Part shown: piece by piece, positions 62,585-64,000 of the stretch | Numbering within the stretch: the first letter of the stretch is position 1 | Layout: each line of letters begins with the position of its first letter | DNA from: Dyadobacter sandarakinus | Lineage (GTDB): Bacteria > Bacteroidota > Bacteroidia > Cytophagales > Spirosomataceae | Assembly: GCF_016894445.1 (NCBI RefSeq) | Contig: NZ_CP056775.1 | Span: forward strand, 1,552,001-1,616,000 | Length of the DNA: 64,000 nt | Direction: 5' to 3' | Program-made: the position numbers and the translations under genes | Notes under the pieces: generated by a model | What the model was told of the DNA's origin: nothing | The model's input: only the letters and a program-made list of their open reading frames with translations | Databases searched by the model: none

Positions 62585-64000
62585 CTAATGCCGGTCGAGC
62601 TGCTTGTCGAGTTCGAGCGCTGCGCTGATCAGGGCCAGGTGGGTAAATGCCTGTGGAAAGTTGCCGAGGTGCTCAGCCTTGTGGCTGATCTGCTCACTGA
62701 AAAGACCCAGGTGATTGGCATATCCGTTCATTTTTTCAAAACTATCCAGCGCTTTGGCCACTTCCCCGCTTTTGGCAAGCGACTCGATATACCAGAACGA
62801 ACACATGTTGAATGTGCCCTCCTCCCCTCCAAGTCCGTCAAACTGGTCGTCGCCATTCCGGTAACGGTACAGGAGTACGTCGAGCCCGAGCTGCTTTTCC
62901 ACAACCTTCATCGTAGAGAGCCAGCGTGGTTCCAGCGGAGATATGAAATGCATGAGTGACATCAGCAGCACACTGGCGTCCACCTTATCGGCACCCCGGT
63001 ACTGTACCCATGCACCTACCTCTTCATTCCAGAAGTTATGGTAAATGTCGAGGTAAATCTGGTCACGCAGCTGCTGCCACTCGGCCTGCGGATATGGAAA
63101 CGACCTGAACTCGGCAATCTTGATTGCCCGGTCCATGGCTACCCAGCACATGAGCCTGCTGTGCAGAAATTCTTTTTTGATGTTCCTGATTTCCCAGATA
63201 CCGTGATCCGCCTGGTTCCATACCTCCTTCACACATTCAACCTGCTTCACGATGGTCTCCCAGAACTCATAGGTAATGGCTGTGTGCTGCTTGTTGTAGA
63301 TGTAAACCGTATCAATCAGCTCGCCGTAAATATCTATCTGCAGCTGATCCCGGGCTGCATTGCCCACCCGCACAGGCTTCGATTGTTTGTAGCCTTCGAG
63401 GTGGTCCAGCTCACGTTCGTCCAGATCATGCTTACCATCAATCGAATACATCAGGTAAAGCTTATCCTCCTCGCTGCGGTCGTGGATCCATTGCAGGAAT
63501 GCAGTAGCTTCGTCTGTATATCCCAGCCGGAGAAATGCATACATCGTGAAAGCCGCATCCCGGATCCAGGTAAAGCGATAGTCCCAGTTGCGCCCGCCGC
63601 CAATCGTCTCCGGCAGGCTGAACGTAGCCGCAGCCACCATGGAGCCCTGCTCCGAAGATGTCAGAAGTTTGAGCGTGATCGCCGACCGGTTTACAGCTTC
63701 CTTCCAGCGTCCCTTGTAGGTCGATTGTGTGCTCCATCCCCGCCAGAAATCGATGGTGTCCTTGTAGGTATGTAACTTGTAAAAATCAATGGGATTGGAT
63801 TCTTCAATTTTATCGTAACCACATTCCAGTACGAGGTAGGCGGTTTCGGATTGCTTTACTGTAAACTCAGCATATCCTGCATTTTCACGCACTTCCAGCG
63901 GCACGTCGGCCAGGAGGCGCAGCAGCGTAGGTTCGGCCGTATCCGACCGGAAGGTCAGCTCGTTGTCTTCCAGCTTGCAGCTATGTCCGACGGTACCATA
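62585..64000 (-). CDS. Glycoside hydrolase family 15 protein (5' end outside window)
   Basis: The frame is open from the right edge (64000), with 32 codons before an internal GTG at 63904 that is unlikely to be the start because the coding character continues into the edge (YGTVGHSCKLEDNELTF). The visible 471 codons carry GH15 (glucoamylase/trehalase-like) signatures: GGGRNWDYRFTWIRDAAFTMYAF, catalytic acid region near QFDGLGGEEGTFNMCSFWY, and the alpha/alpha barrel. The enzyme hydrolyses alpha-glucosidic bonds, often trehalose, from the non-reducing end. Its N-terminal beta-sandwich lies outside the window. Confidence 0.92.
   Translation of the reverse strand, partial: YGTVGHSCKLEDNELTFRSDTAEPTLLRLLADVPLEVRENAGYAEFTVKQSETAYLVLECGYDKIEESNPIDFYKLHTYKDTIDFWRGWSTQSTYKGRWKEAVNRSAITLKLLTSSEQGSMVAAATFSLPETIGGGRNWDYRFTWIRDAAFTMYAFLRLGYTDEATAFLQWIHDRSEEDKLYLMYSIDGKHDLDERELDHLEGYKQSKPVRVGNAARDQLQIDIYGELIDTVYIYNKQHTAITYEFWETIVKQVECVKEVWNQADHGIWEIRNIKKEFLHSRLMCWVAMDRAIKIAEFRSFPYPQAEWQQLRDQIYLDIYHNFWNEEVGAWVQYRGADKVDASVLLMSLMHFISPLEPRWLSTMKVVEKQLGLDVLLYRYRNGDDQFDGLGGEEGTFNMCSFWYIESLAKSGEVAKALDSFEKMNGYANHLGLFSEQISHKAEHLGNFPQAFTHLALISAALELDKQLDRH

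Noticed and set aside
1..64000. CRISPR arrays, tRNA or rRNA genes, IS elements, prophage genes
   Set aside because: No spaced direct repeats, cloverleaf T-loop signature or transposase/integrase motif seen on either strand.
1..64000. Frequent GGTACC hexamers (also in terminators)
   Set aside because: Likely produced by Gly-Thr and neighbouring codons and by chance; a proper count against a null model would be needed.

Overview
The window looks like chromosomal DNA of a Cytophagales-type Bacteroidetes, most likely Dyadobacter or a close relative (inference from gene content, not a database match). Supporting signs are SusC/SusD pairs with ECF sigma/FecR control, type IX secretion (T9SS) C-terminal tails, ASPIC/UnbV and FG-GAP lipoproteins, outer-membrane beta-barrel TonB receptors, moderately high GC and Bacteroidetes-type promoters (TTG-N17-23-TAnnTTTG). 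I see no IS element, prophage, tRNA, rRNA or CRISPR array.

Layout. 1-4953 (minus): signalling and redox block. It holds a sigma-54 response regulator (cut by the window edge), a single-domain receiver, a UBP-type zinc finger protein, a receiver/glutaredoxin-like/thioredoxin-reductase-like fusion, a cNMP-domain histidine kinase and a small unknown protein behind operator-like repeats. 5248-7980: DNA ligase D. 7984-19528 (minus): a giant FG-GAP/ASPIC lipoprotein with a small lipoprotein, then SusD, STN-containing SusC, FecR and ECF sigma factor, plus a glycerophosphodiesterase. 19529-21976: small-gene region with a lysine/serine repeat-tail protein preceded by an attenuator-like leader, and an exported coiled-coil protein. 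22128-28734: metallophosphoesterase with a barrel-like partner, PPC-domain protein, AraC regulator with an SDR, class C beta-lactamase-like hydrolase translationally coupled to a cystathionine gamma-synthase-family enzyme. 28887-33274: TonB-dependent barrel, a periplasmic partner, and an AI-2E family permease.

33439-38044 (minus) is a probable catabolic operon: DapA-like aldolase, an epimerase-like protein lacking the usual catalytic lysine, and an Nramp-fold transporter that has lost both metal-binding motifs, with a LacI regulator upstream and a perfect 14-bp palindrome in the promoter region. This is the strongest candidate for an undescribed system, together with the redox/two-component block.

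38177-42691: AlkB-like dioxygenase, Nif3-like protein and a sugar-dehydrogenase/PKD/cytochrome c/CBM protein. 43230-53852: two orphan small proteins, a 1638-residue surface protein, a second AI-2E permease, an AT-hook-tailed small protein and a kelch/T9SS protein. 54439-64000: PAS histidine kinase, an esterase plus SGNH hydrolase operon, a DUF5650-like repeat T9SS protein, a luciferase-like oxidoreductase and a GH15 glycosidase cut by the right edge.

Starts were moved inward where the longest frame overlapped a neighbour or hid a signal peptide. Function calls rest on motif recognition alone.
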